From Nostocales cyanobacterium LEGE 12452 (GTDB taxonomy: Bacteria > Cyanobacteriota > Cyanobacteriia > Cyanobacteriales > Nostocaceae), in NCBI GenBank assembly GCA_015206945.1, contig JADEXV010000007.1, positions 1 through 64,000 of the forward strand: DNA of 64,000 nt, in the 5' to 3' direction. Positions 1 to 8,600 of the stretch are shown one piece after another (positions within the stretch are counted from its first letter, which is position 1; the number at the start of each line of letters is the position of its first letter). The translations under genes were made by a program, and so were the position numbers. Under the pieces are notes generated by a model. It was given only the letters and a program-made list of their open reading frames with translations, did not search any database and was not told the origin of the DNA.

Positions 1-1
1 T

Positions 2-685
2 AGTCGTGTAGAACCTCCCTTGATTGAGAATTTGAGCTTGACTGTCAAGCCAGGGCAAAGAATAGCGCTTGTGGGGGGAAGTGGTTCTGGTAAATCTACT
101 GTTGCTAAATTAATTTGCGGGCTGTATCAACCTTGGTTCGGAGAAATCTGCTTTGATGGTGTAGAGCGATCGCAAATTAAGCGTTCTGTTCTGGCTAACT
201 GGTTGGCAATGGTTGAACAGGATATCTTTTTATTTGCCGGGACTGTGCGAGAAAACATCACTCTTTGGGATTCAACTGTGCCAGAAGCTGATTTGGTGCA
301 GGCTTGCCAAGACGCGGCGATTCATGATGCGATCGCATCTATGCCTGGGAAATATGACTTTGAGTTAATTGAAGGTGGTATGAATATTAGTGGTGGACAA
401 CGCCAGCGTTTAGAAATTGCCCGCGCTTTGGTGAGAAATCCCACAATCTTAGTACTGGATGAAGCAACCAGCGCTCTGGATGCAGAAACGGAGTTGATTA
501 TTAACCGTAACTTGCAACAGCGTGGTTGTTCGTGTATTGTAGTAGCCCACCGCCTTAGCACAATTCGTGATTGTGATGAAATTATTGTGCTAGAGCAAGG
601 TAAAATCGTGCAGCGTGGCACCCATGAGGAATTATGGCAGCAAGGCGGAACTTATGTTCGCTTACTTCACGCAGCAGAGGCATAA
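2..685 (+). CDS. NHLP-type peptidase/permease/ATPase ABC exporter, C-terminal ATPase part (5' partial)
   Basis: Only the nucleotide-binding domain is inside the window; the reading frame runs open off the left edge, so the first ATG is internal. Visible are the Walker A motif GGSGSGKST, the ABC signature SGGQRQR, Walker B ILVLDEATSALD and the switch histidine in VVAHRLST. These are typical of exporter-type ABC ATPases with a fused membrane domain. The assignment to the NHLP (nitrile hydratase leader peptide) bacteriocin exporter family rests mainly on the neighbouring long ABC gene downstream, which looks like the second subunit of such a pair; in that family the first subunit carries an N-terminal C39 peptidase that trims leader peptides. 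That domain lies outside the window. ATPase identity is certain, the family is probable. Confidence 0.85.
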   Translation, partial: SRVEPPLIENLSLTVKPGQRIALVGGSGSGKSTVAKLICGLYQPWFGEICFDGVERSQIKRSVLANWLAMVEQDIFLFAGTVRENITLWDSTVPEADLVQACQDAAIHDAIASMPGKYDFELIEGGMNISGGQRQRLEIARALVRNPTILVLDEATSALDAETELIINRNLQQRGCSCIVVAHRLSTIRDCDEIIVLEQGKIVQRGTHEELWQQGGTYVRLLHAAEA

Positions 686-703
686 TATCGAGTTTGAAAA
701 CAT

Positions 704-1186
704 TTATTGGAAGTATTCGTTTTCAAGGATAGACATAATTACCAACGAAGAATACTTATCTTTTTGCCTCAAGACTTCTCGCAAAACTCCTTCCTCCTGA
801 AAGCCGACTGACTGATAAACATGTCTAGCACGTTGATTGTGTTCAAAGACATCTAACCAGCAACGATGAGCATTATACTCTTCAAAAATCTTTTTGAGGA
901 GTATGCGTAACGCACGTTTGCCGTATCCTAGTCCTGGTTCAGCAACGATGATTCGAGTTAATTCAATACTACGGTTCGGTGATTGTAAGCCAGACAAAAT
1001 AGCGTAGCCTTGGGTTTCTCCTGAAGCATTTTCAATCATTAAATAATGTTTGTCAGCAAAGTGTAAGTTTCTGCTGTGTTCTTCTCGACTCCAGCAGAGG
1101 ATAAGGCCTTTGAATTCATCTCTGGTTTCTTGAGTGAAGATGAAGTTTATATCGTTTAGGTTAGCAGTTCGTAATTTTATCATCAA
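704..1186 (-). CDS. GNAT family N-acetyltransferase (RimJ/RimL-like)
   Basis: A 160-residue single-domain GNAT protein, which would transfer an acetyl group from acetyl-CoA to an amine; the substrate cannot be told. The acetyl-CoA binding motif A is visible as RIIVAEPGLGYGKRAL near residue 85, followed by the HNQRARHVYQSVGF segment (about residues 118-131) that is characteristic of the RimJ/RimL subgroup. It is encoded opposite to the two flanking exporter genes, with its stop only 18 bases from the end of the upstream exporter, so it is convergent with that gene and divergent from the next. It may acetylate a peptide product or an antibiotic-like compound, but nothing in the sequence ties it to the exporter beyond position. 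Confidence 0.85.
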   Translation of the reverse strand: MMIKLRTANLNDINFIFTQETRDEFKGLILCWSREEHSRNLHFADKHYLMIENASGETQGYAILSGLQSPNRSIELTRIIVAEPGLGYGKRALRILLKKIFEEYNAHRCWLDVFEHNQRARHVYQSVGFQEEGVLREVLRQKDKYSSLVIMSILENEYFQ

Positions 1187-1269
1187 AAAAAATTCTGTTA
1201 TATTCAGCCGGGATACAATAGTTTTTTATATCTTTTTCCACTCGTCGAACTTATATCGATTTACCTTCA

Positions 1270-4149
1270 GTGAATCCTCTTCCTAAACCATACTTTCTTC
1301 AAGCAAACGAACCAGTATTGTTGGATAACTCAGAAACTGTCTGGATAGTGCAGTCTGGAACATTAGCAGTGTTTGCAACTAGAGTTAAAAACAGTTTACC
1401 AAAGGAGCATCGCCGCTATTTGTTTCATGTGAACACTGGTGAAGTCTTGTTACCGGAAGTAATAGCACAAAGCCAATGGAATTTTGTAGCGATCGCAATT
1501 GAACCTACCCAATTATGCCAGATGTCAATGGTTGATTTGGTTAAGGGAATCGCGGCGGCTGACTTTCAAGCCATAGAACTTTTAGAAGGTTGGGTAAATC
1601 ATTTAGGACAATCTCTTAGCGCCCAGCAGACAGTTTTGACTACGCCATTAAACCTTGTGCAGACATTAGGGCTGGATTTTTCATTATCGCCTGGTGAAAC
1701 GCTACAGGAAAGACAACAAACACTCTTATGGGTAAAGTTGCAGCAAGGCAATGCTCACTGGATGGGAGTTGAGGAATTAACGTTGAATTCTACCTCTCCA
1801 GCGTTTCCACTCACGAGTGATATGTGGCTGGAGGCAGAAGACATGGTTATCGGACAAATGTTGCCAACGGCAGATTTAGAAAATTCCGAGGAACTCCTAG
1901 CAAGTTTAGCCAGTTTGCATACTTATTTCTTTCACTACTTCAGTTTGTTGGTAAATAAAGAAACAGAAGCAGAATTTCGGCGATTTCAGGAACGCGAACA
2001 ATTTAATCAGCAAGTAATAGAGGGGGCACTCTCTGATTTAGCAACAGTATTGCAGCCGCAGCAGGAGGCGGTTTTTTCTCAGGAAGGGCCGCCCTTATTG
2101 GTAGCATTTGGTGCAGTTGGGCGATCGCTGGGGATAGAGATTCGTCCACCAGCAGAGGATTTGAATTCTATTAAAGACCCTGTAGCTGCGATCGCGCAAG
2201 CATCACAGATTCGGATTCGGCGTATAACTTTAGCAGATGGCTGGTGGCGTCAAGACCAAGGGGCAATGTTAGCTTATACTCAGTTGGAAAAGCAGCCAGT
2301 GGCGTTGTTACCTAGAGATAATGGGGATTATGTAATTTTCGACCCCGTAGCGCGAACTCGGACACCTGTAAATGAATCAGTTGCAAAAACACTGACAACA
2401 TCTGCCTACGTTCTGTATCGACCATTACCCCAAGTTGCGCTCAACGCCATTGATTTACTACGGTTTGGGGTCAAGGGTTATGAAAAAGACATCGCCACTA
2501 TTTTAGTGGTAGGGTTACTGGGCACAATATTGGGAATGGTTGCACCACAAGCAACAGCAATTTTAATCAATCATGCCATTCCAGATAGCGATCGCGCTTT
2601 GCTGTGGCAGATCGGATTGGTCATGTTTGCAGTCGCCTTTGGACAGTTAGCTTTTCAAGTTGCCCAAAGTATTATTACCCTACGAGTCGAAAGCGCCACT
2701 GATAGCATATTGCAGCCAGCCATCTGGGATCGCCTGCTGAGATTAAGCCCTAGCTTTTTTCGCCAGTATACTTCTGGAGATTTGCTTAACCGCGTCATGG
2801 CGGTGAGGGAAATTCATCAAAAACTTAGCGGTGCTACCCAACGGACTTTGTTGAGTGGAGTTTTTGCCCTATTCAATTTGGTGCTGATGTTTATTTACAG
2901 CTGGCAACTAGCGCTTGTGGGCGTGGGTTTAGCAATATTTACCGCTGTGGTTACGACTGTTGCAAGTTTCTTCTTGGTGAAGAAATCGAAAAAAGAGCAA
3001 GAACTGAATGGTGCAATTCAGGGACTCACCGTCCAACTAATCAACGGTGTTGCCAAGCTGCGAGTGACAATGGCAGAAGAACGCGCATTTGCAGCTTGGG
3101 CAAAAAAGTACAGCCAGCAGATCCGACTAAAGGCGAGTTGGCAAGAGATTAAAGATGGTATTTCTATATTTAACGAAGCACTCCCTTTGGTAAGTTCTAT
3201 ATTGCTGTTTGGGTTTGCCATGCTGTTAATGCAGACACGCCTGACACTGGGTACATTCGTTGCTTTTAACTATGCTTTGGCGATTTTTATCAAAGGAGTA
3301 ATTGACCTGAGCAATACTGTATCGGAAATTTGGAGTATTGTACCAATATGGGAACGAGCAAAACCGATTTGGCGATCGCAGCCTGAATATGACTCAACCA
3401 AGGTTAACCCCGGTCAATTAAGCGGTCGCATTGCCCTAAATCGTGTCAGCTTTCGCTACTCGCAAAATGGCAGCTTAATCCTCAATGATGTCAGCCTCCA
3501 TGCCGAACCAGGGGAATTTATCGCGATCGTTGGGTCTTCTGGAAGTGGAAAATCAACGATATTACGGTTGTTATTGGGCTTTGAAACTCCATTGACAGGT
3601 AGCATCTATTATGATGGCAAAGATTTAGCAGAGATGGAACTCCAGGCTGTGCGAAGACAGTTAGGAGTGGTACTGCAAAATGGTAAAATGGGCACAGCAT
3701 CAATTTTTGATAACATCACCGCCGGGGCTTTGGTTTCGCTAGAAGAAGCTTGGGAAGCCGCACAAATGGCAGGCTTTGCTGATGATATCAAGAAAATGCC
3801 AATGGGGATGCATACGATCGTTGCCGAGGGTGGTAGTAATCTTTCCGGTGGACAACGGCAAAGATTATTGATTGCGCGATCGCTTGTTTCCAAGCCCAAA
3901 ATTATTTTAATGGATGAGGCAACCAGTGCTTTAGACAACCGCACCCAAGCAATTGTAACTGAAAGTTTAGCTAAGTTAAATGCTACCAGAGTGGTAATTG
4001 CCCATCGCCTCAGCACAATTCGTAATGCCGATCGCATCTATGTTATTGAGGCTGGTCATGTCGTCCAGGTGGGTACTTTTTTGGAATTAATCGCGCAAGC
4101 AGGGTTATTTGCCAAACTGGTAGCCCAACAATTAGAAGGGGAGCTTTAG
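1270..4149 (+). CDS. NHLP bacteriocin-type ABC transporter, ATP-binding/permease subunit
   Basis: A 959-residue protein starting at GTG. The N-terminal ~400 residues lack a recognisable C39 peptidase and look like the cyclic-nucleotide-fold/adaptor region found in the second subunit of NHLP exporters. A six-helix ABC transmembrane domain follows (about residues 405-690, beginning near DIATILVVGLLGTILG), then the ATPase domain (about 715-955) with Walker A GSSGSGKST, signature LSGGQRQR, Walker B IILMDEATSALD and VIAHRLST. It probably forms a heterodimer with the exporter encoded just upstream, exporting a leader-containing ribosomal peptide. No precursor peptide gene was seen in the window; it could lie beyond the left edge. 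The GTG start is the first in-frame start; no strong Shine-Dalgarno precedes it. Confidence 0.87.
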   Translation: MNPLPKPYFLQANEPVLLDNSETVWIVQSGTLAVFATRVKNSLPKEHRRYLFHVNTGEVLLPEVIAQSQWNFVAIAIEPTQLCQMSMVDLVKGIAAADFQAIELLEGWVNHLGQSLSAQQTVLTTPLNLVQTLGLDFSLSPGETLQERQQTLLWVKLQQGNAHWMGVEELTLNSTSPAFPLTSDMWLEAEDMVIGQMLPTADLENSEELLASLASLHTYFFHYFSLLVNKETEAEFRRFQEREQFNQQVIEGALSDLATVLQPQQEAVFSQEGPPLLVAFGAVGRSLGIEIRPPAEDLNSIKDPVAAIAQASQIRIRRITLADGWWRQDQGAMLAYTQLEKQPVALLPRDNGDYVIFDPVARTRTPVNESVAKTLTTSAYVLYRPLPQVALNAIDLLRFGVKGYEKDIATILVVGLLGTILGMVAPQATAILINHAIPDSDRALLWQIGLVMFAVAFGQLAFQVAQSIITLRVESATDSILQPAIWDRLLRLSPSFFRQYTSGDLLNRVMAVREIHQKLSGATQRTLLSGVFALFNLVLMFIYSWQLALVGVGLAIFTAVVTTVASFFLVKKSKKEQELNGAIQGLTVQLINGVAKLRVTMAEERAFAAWAKKYSQQIRLKASWQEIKDGISIFNEALPLVSSILLFGFAMLLMQTRLTLGTFVAFNYALAIFIKGVIDLSNTVSEIWSIVPIWERAKPIWRSQPEYDSTKVNPGQLSGRIALNRVSFRYSQNGSLILNDVSLHAEPGEFIAIVGSSGSGKSTILRLLLGFETPLTGSIYYDGKDLAEMELQAVRRQLGVVLQNGKMGTASIFDNITAGALVSLEEAWEAAQMAGFADDIKKMPMGMHTIVAEGGSNLSGGQRQRLLIARSLVSKPKIILMDEATSALDNRTQAIVTESLAKLNATRVVIAHRLSTIRNADRIYVIEAGHVVQVGTFLELIAQAGLFAKLVAQQLEGEL

Positions 4150-4272
4150 TTCTGCTTCAGCATGGAATTAGCAACTTGGTATAAAGATTGGCTGTTAAAT
4201 CCATCATTAAGATTGAAATAAAAATTGCTTTCTCTCAAGGGTGACTAATATTAAGTCCGGTTAATTAATACT

Positions 4273-4950
4273 TTACTCCCGTTCAAAGACAAAAATAATG
4301 GAAATCGGTTTATTTGTCTTGGGATCGGATGGCTCATATAAATTTAGCAATCGGTAATTCAAAGCATGGAATTCGTCGATCCATGATTCCAGGGTTCTGA
4401 AATACCAAGGAGTAGGGTAAAATGGTCGATCTGCATTTGGTTGCCATGAAGTTTCGCGCCACCCATTAGAGTATGGAGAGTCACCGCAAGCAATTATCGG
4501 ATGAAGTGTTTGAATGATTATTTTGCCTTTGTCCTCTAACAAGCTATGACCTGCCTTAGCGATCTCATCAAGAGCGCATTCGCCTAGAATTGAAAAGTTG
4601 CAGATCAAGCAAGAGAAATAGTTAATAGTGCTAAATCTTTGTGATCCAAGATCCGAGTACGAACAGACAACAAAGCGATAATCACCACTATCCTTTGCTG
4701 TCTCAATGAGATCGGTGCAAAAATCAACACCCCAGCCATCGATTCCTAAAGAAAAAAGCTGTCGAGACAACCATCCCTCACCGCATCCAATATCTAAGAA
4801 TGTTTTTGGATTAAGTTTGGTTATCGCTTTAACTATAGCGGCATCTGTGGCGATCGCACGGCTTTCAATTTGTTGATTACGAATTGCTTGTGTCCATAAT
4901 TTAGCATTCATCTGCCATGAGTCAAGGATTCGTTTTTCATTCTCGTCCAT
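4273..4950 (-). CDS. Class I SAM-dependent methyltransferase
   Basis: A 225-residue soluble protein with the Rossmann-fold SAM-binding motif I FLDIGCGEGWLSRQL at about residues 51-65, an acidic motif II region GVDFCTDLIETAK, and the post-II/III segments ICNFSILGEC and LLEDKGKIIIQTLHP. This is the UbiE/Methyltransf_11-like arrangement. The methyl acceptor cannot be predicted; the C-terminal half with TPWYFRTLESW resembles small-molecule methyltransferases. It is monocistronic, convergent with the exporter gene upstream. About 120 bases of AT-rich sequence separate the two stops, with no clear terminator. Confidence 0.85.
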   Translation of the reverse strand: MDENEKRILDSWQMNAKLWTQAIRNQQIESRAIATDAAIVKAITKLNPKTFLDIGCGEGWLSRQLFSLGIDGWGVDFCTDLIETAKDSGDYRFVVCSYSDLGSQRFSTINYFSCLICNFSILGECALDEIAKAGHSLLEDKGKIIIQTLHPIIACGDSPYSNGWRETSWQPNADRPFYPTPWYFRTLESWIDEFHALNYRLLNLYEPSDPKTNKPISIIFVFERE

Positions 4951-5119
4951 AAATACCGCTCAAATAGCACGAACAATCTTCTCCTTTAAAACATAAGCGA
5001 TAATGCAGCCAGATGCAGGATTTACACTATATTCCAAGAATCACAAAGAAAAGGGTGTAGGGTATAGGGTATAGAAATAAAAACTTTAGTTTCAGGGTCT
5101 GAAGCCCAGTTAAAAATAA

Positions 5120-5269
5120 AAGGATTACAGCAATTCTTTAGGTTCTCTTGATTGGCGATACTCCGTTCGTGAAGCCCTAAAGCTCTCAAGCAATGTTCTG
5201 TTTGACAATCCCACTACTACCCAAAATTTAGAAGCATTCATCAAACAGGCGATCGCTCTGAGAAAATGA
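5120..5269 (+). pseudogene. Coding-like relic, C-terminal end of an unidentified gene
   Basis: A 49-codon open segment with no start codon, bounded upstream by a TAA (5117-5119) and ended by TGA. The translation (for example LDWRYSVREALK then NLEAFIKQAIALRK) has the look of a real amphipathic C-terminus rather than random sequence, and contains a HIP1-type GCGATCGC. It ends about 80 bases before the truncated DUF4350 start at 5351, so it may be the tail of whatever gene originally preceded DUF4350. The family is not recognised; coding nature is inferred from composition only. Confidence 0.35.
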
Positions 5270-5278
5270 AGCCACTTG

Positions 5279-5395
5279 ATTATATTTTTTACTTTTCCTG
5301 AAAAATAAGTAAGTATTAACACTTCTAATCCTGAAACAAAGCGAGCAAAAATGAAACGTTCAAATCGGCTTGCTTGGATAGGAGCGATCGCTTGT
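5279..5395 (+). repeat. Direct repeat copy A: duplicated promoter and 5' end of the DUF4350 gene
   Basis: This stretch matches 10962-11081. It shares a 25-base identical block (starting CCTGAAAAATAAG), diverges for about 30 bases, then matches again through ATGAAACGT and the next ~40 bases up to GGAGCGATCGC with about five differences. The two copies bracket the ELWxxDGT gene in the same orientation. The simplest reading is that a roughly 5.7 kb segment arrived between duplicated ends, leaving this copy truncated. Confidence 0.8.
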
Positions 5396-5404
5396 GCAAT
5401 TTGA
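5351..5404 (+). pseudogene. Truncated DUF4350 gene start (17 codons)
   Basis: ATG followed by a peptide MKRSNRLAWIGAIACAI and then TGA. It is collinear with the first residues of the intact DUF4350 protein at 11035 (MKRPNRLAWMGAIALAA). Similarity fades after the shared GGAGCGATCGC, so only the signal-anchor start remains. It is a relic, not a functional gene, and marks the left boundary of the inserted ELWxxDGT segment. Confidence 0.75.
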
Positions 5405-5484
5405 GTGATGTTATGTGTGCTTAAATAGCCATAATATTCCCGTTAAACCTGCGTGCAAAGAAGGTTTAAGTAGCTTTTTATTAT

Positions 5485-5522
5485 CGTTGTAGTTCCCATG
5501 TTGAAGATTGGGAACTACAACG
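5485..5522. terminator. Perfect 14-bp hairpin downstream of the ELWxxDGT gene
   Basis: CGTTGTAGTTCCCA pairs without mismatch with TGGGAACTACAACG across a 10-base loop. It lies about 90 bases beyond the stop of the minus-strand ELWxxDGT gene. There is no proper U-run on either strand (minus-strand flank is ATAATAAAAAGC), so it may be a transcript-stabilising or repeat-derived hairpin rather than a classical terminator. Confidence 0.5.
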
Positions 5523-5613
5523 AGTTTAAGCTTTTGGATTACCGAGAATGATAATTTCCTCTGCCCTTGGCAATGTGTCAGCGATCGCGAGGATTTTACT
5601 TAGTTCGATTTCG

Positions 5614-8600
5614 TTAAGCAATGACAGTAATATTTGCACTAGTAAGCGCTACCTGATTCGAGAACTGGGCTATCTGAATTTGTGCAGCACTACCAACCCC
5701 ATCTTTATCAAAGAATAGGTTCCCCGTAGTTTGATCGTAGATAAAGCGATCGCCTGCAATTGTCGCATTAGTCCCAAGTCGGAACAAGTTGGAATTGAGC
5801 GTAGTATTCTGAGATTGGCTAAGTCCGAATTCTGCTTTGGAAATGAAGACAGTATCATCCCCAAGAGTAAAATCACCGATAAGATCATAGCCTCCAGTGC
5901 GGCTACTAATCAGATCAAAGTTATCTCGTCCAGTTCCGCCAGTCAGCACATCTCGACCAATTCCCCCTGTTAGTAGATCATCACCTGCACCACCAAACAA
6001 GGTGTCATTGCCTGAGTTACCAAAGAGGCTATCATTACCATCTCCTCCAGTTAACGTGTTAGCGGCATTATTTCCCATGAGAATGTTATTGAGGCCGTTA
6101 CCAGTACCATTGATTGTCCCGGTTCCAGTTAGGGTCAAGTTCTCCAGGTTATTTCCCAATACCCAACTCACCGAAGACTTGACTAAATCTGTGCCTGGAT
6201 CTAAGCCTTCAATAATAAAATCGTTCAGGTTGTCTACGATGTAAATGTCATTGCCGACTCCACCATCAAGATTATCAATCCCTGCACCTCCATCCAAAGT
6301 GTCATCGCCAGAACCCCCCAACAAGGTGTCATTGCCTGCACTACCAATCAGGCTATCGTTGCCATCAACTCCATTCAAGATGTTAGCGCTAGTATTTCCA
6401 ATCAGGATGTTATTAAGGCTGTTACCAGTACCATTGATTGCCCCACTTCCACTCAGAGTCAAGTTCTCCAGGTTATTTGCCAACACCCAATTCACCAAAG
6501 ACTTAACTAAATCTGTGCCTGCATTTAAGTCTTCAGTAATCGTATCGTTCAGATTGTCTACAGTGTAAATGTCATTACCGACTCCACCATTGAGACTATC
6601 AGCTCCTAAACCTCCATCTAAGGTGTCATTGCCGGAACCGCCCAACAAGGTGTCATTGCCTGCACCACCAATTAGGCTATCGTTGCCATTTTCTCCATTC
6701 AAGATGTTAGCGGCAGTATTTCCATTCAAGATATTATTAAGGCTGTTACCGGTACCATTGATTGCCCCACTTCCAGTCAGGGTTAAGTTCTCCAGGTTAT
6801 TTCCCAACACCCAACTCACTGAAGACTTGACTAAATCTGTGCCTGCACTGGCAGATTCAATAATAGTGTCGCCGATGCTGTCCACAGTATAAGTGTCATT
6901 GCCTTTACCACCAATGAGACTGTCATCTCCTGTACCACCATCTAAGAAATCATTTCCATCGCCGCCATCAAGGGTGTCGTTATCACCTAGTCCGTTGAGC
7001 GTGTCATTGCCCAGCAATCCTGAGATGATATCTTTGTTCACTGTACCAGTCAGGTTGTCTGCAACTGAAGTACCAGTAATTTCATTAGGAAGTTGACTAA
7101 TGGTATTAGCCACTGTTAATGCAAAAATATCGCTGACAGTTGCCGTTCCATCACTGGCTATAACTTTGAGATTAAGGCTACCAACGTTGTTATTTGTGGG
7201 AGTACCACTAAAGGTAGTGCCGTTGAAGGTTAACCAAACAGGAAGTGGATTACCATTTTCCAAAGTGGCGGTGTAAACGAGATTATCGCCTGCATCCACA
7301 TCACTGAAGGTATTTGCTGGCACCACAAAGCTAAAGGCAGTGTCTTCTGTAGCAATTTGGTCTGCGATCGCATTACTCACAACCGGAGCATCATTGGTAT
7401 TAGCGATCGCCAGACCAAACACATTACTGGCGCTAGCTCCATCCTTATCGGTTGCGGTAACTTTGAGGCTGAGGCTGCCCACATTTTGATTTAATGGCGT
7501 GCCGCTAAAAGTGCGCGTGGTTGCATTAAAGCTTAACCAGATCGGCAATTGATTGCCGTTACTGAGGCTAGCAGTATAGGTCAATACATCGCCTGCATCG
7601 ACATCGCTGAAGGTGGTTGCTGGTACAGTAAAGTCGAAAATCGCGTCTTCTGTCGCTGTTTGGTCAGCAATAGTACCTAACGCTTTTGGGGCATCGTTAA
7701 TATTGTTGACTATGATCGCGATCGCTTTCTCGTAGAATAAGCCACTCTGATCTTTAGTGCGTAGACGGATGTTGTAGCTATTTTTGCTTTCGTAGTCCGG
7801 CGAGCTATTAATCCGTAACTCGTTACCAACAATCGTGAAGGCGCTGTTATCGGTGCTGCCTGTACCAGAAACTAGAGTGTAGGTGTGGGTGTTATCTCCA
7901 TCGGCATCAACAGTGCTAAAGTTGCCAATTACTGTGTTGCCAGGAACATTCTCGTTAACACTAGTGGCACTGAGACTCAGGTCAGTGGGGATACTGTTGA
8001 GGTCAAGCTGAAAAAATTCTTGCCCAATGTTACCGTTGTCAGCAACAAAGTAGAGTTTGCCATTAACGTAAGTTAGGTTGTTGGGATTAGAACCAGATAA
8101 ACCAGGGTAGATATCCTTGACGCGGACAGTACCAGCCTCAGTACCATCACTCTTCCACAGTTCCCAATTACCACTGCTGTCGGAGGCACTGAAGTACAGT
8201 GTGCCATTGACATTCGTCAGATTTTGCGGAAAAGAGTTACCCGTGCCAGAGAAGATATCCTTAACGCGGACAGTACCAGCCTCAGTACCATCACTCTTCC
8301 ACAGTTCAGAGCCACCACTGCTGTCAGAGGCACTGAAGTACAGCGTGCCGTTGACATTCGTCAGATATACTGGGTTAGAGCTACCTGTACCAGAGAAGAT
8401 ATCCTTGACGCGGACAGTACCAGCCTCAGTGCCATCACTCTTCCACAGTTCAGAGCCACTACTGCTGTCGGAGGCATTAAAGTACAGTGTGCCGTTGACA
8501 TTTGTCAGATTGCGCGGTTCAGAGCTATCCATACCAAAGAAGATATCCTTGACGCGCACAGTACCAGCCTCAGTGCCATCACTCTTCCACAATTCAGAGC

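Noticed and set aside
5125-5322. 65-codon minus-strand frame
   Set aside because: It covers the plus-strand coding relic and the DUF4350 promoter repeat, and its composition looks random.
5897-7096. Plus-strand frames of ~107 codons opposite the RTX region
   Set aside because: Proline- and serine-rich antisense translations of calcium-binding repeats; no start signals or known domains.
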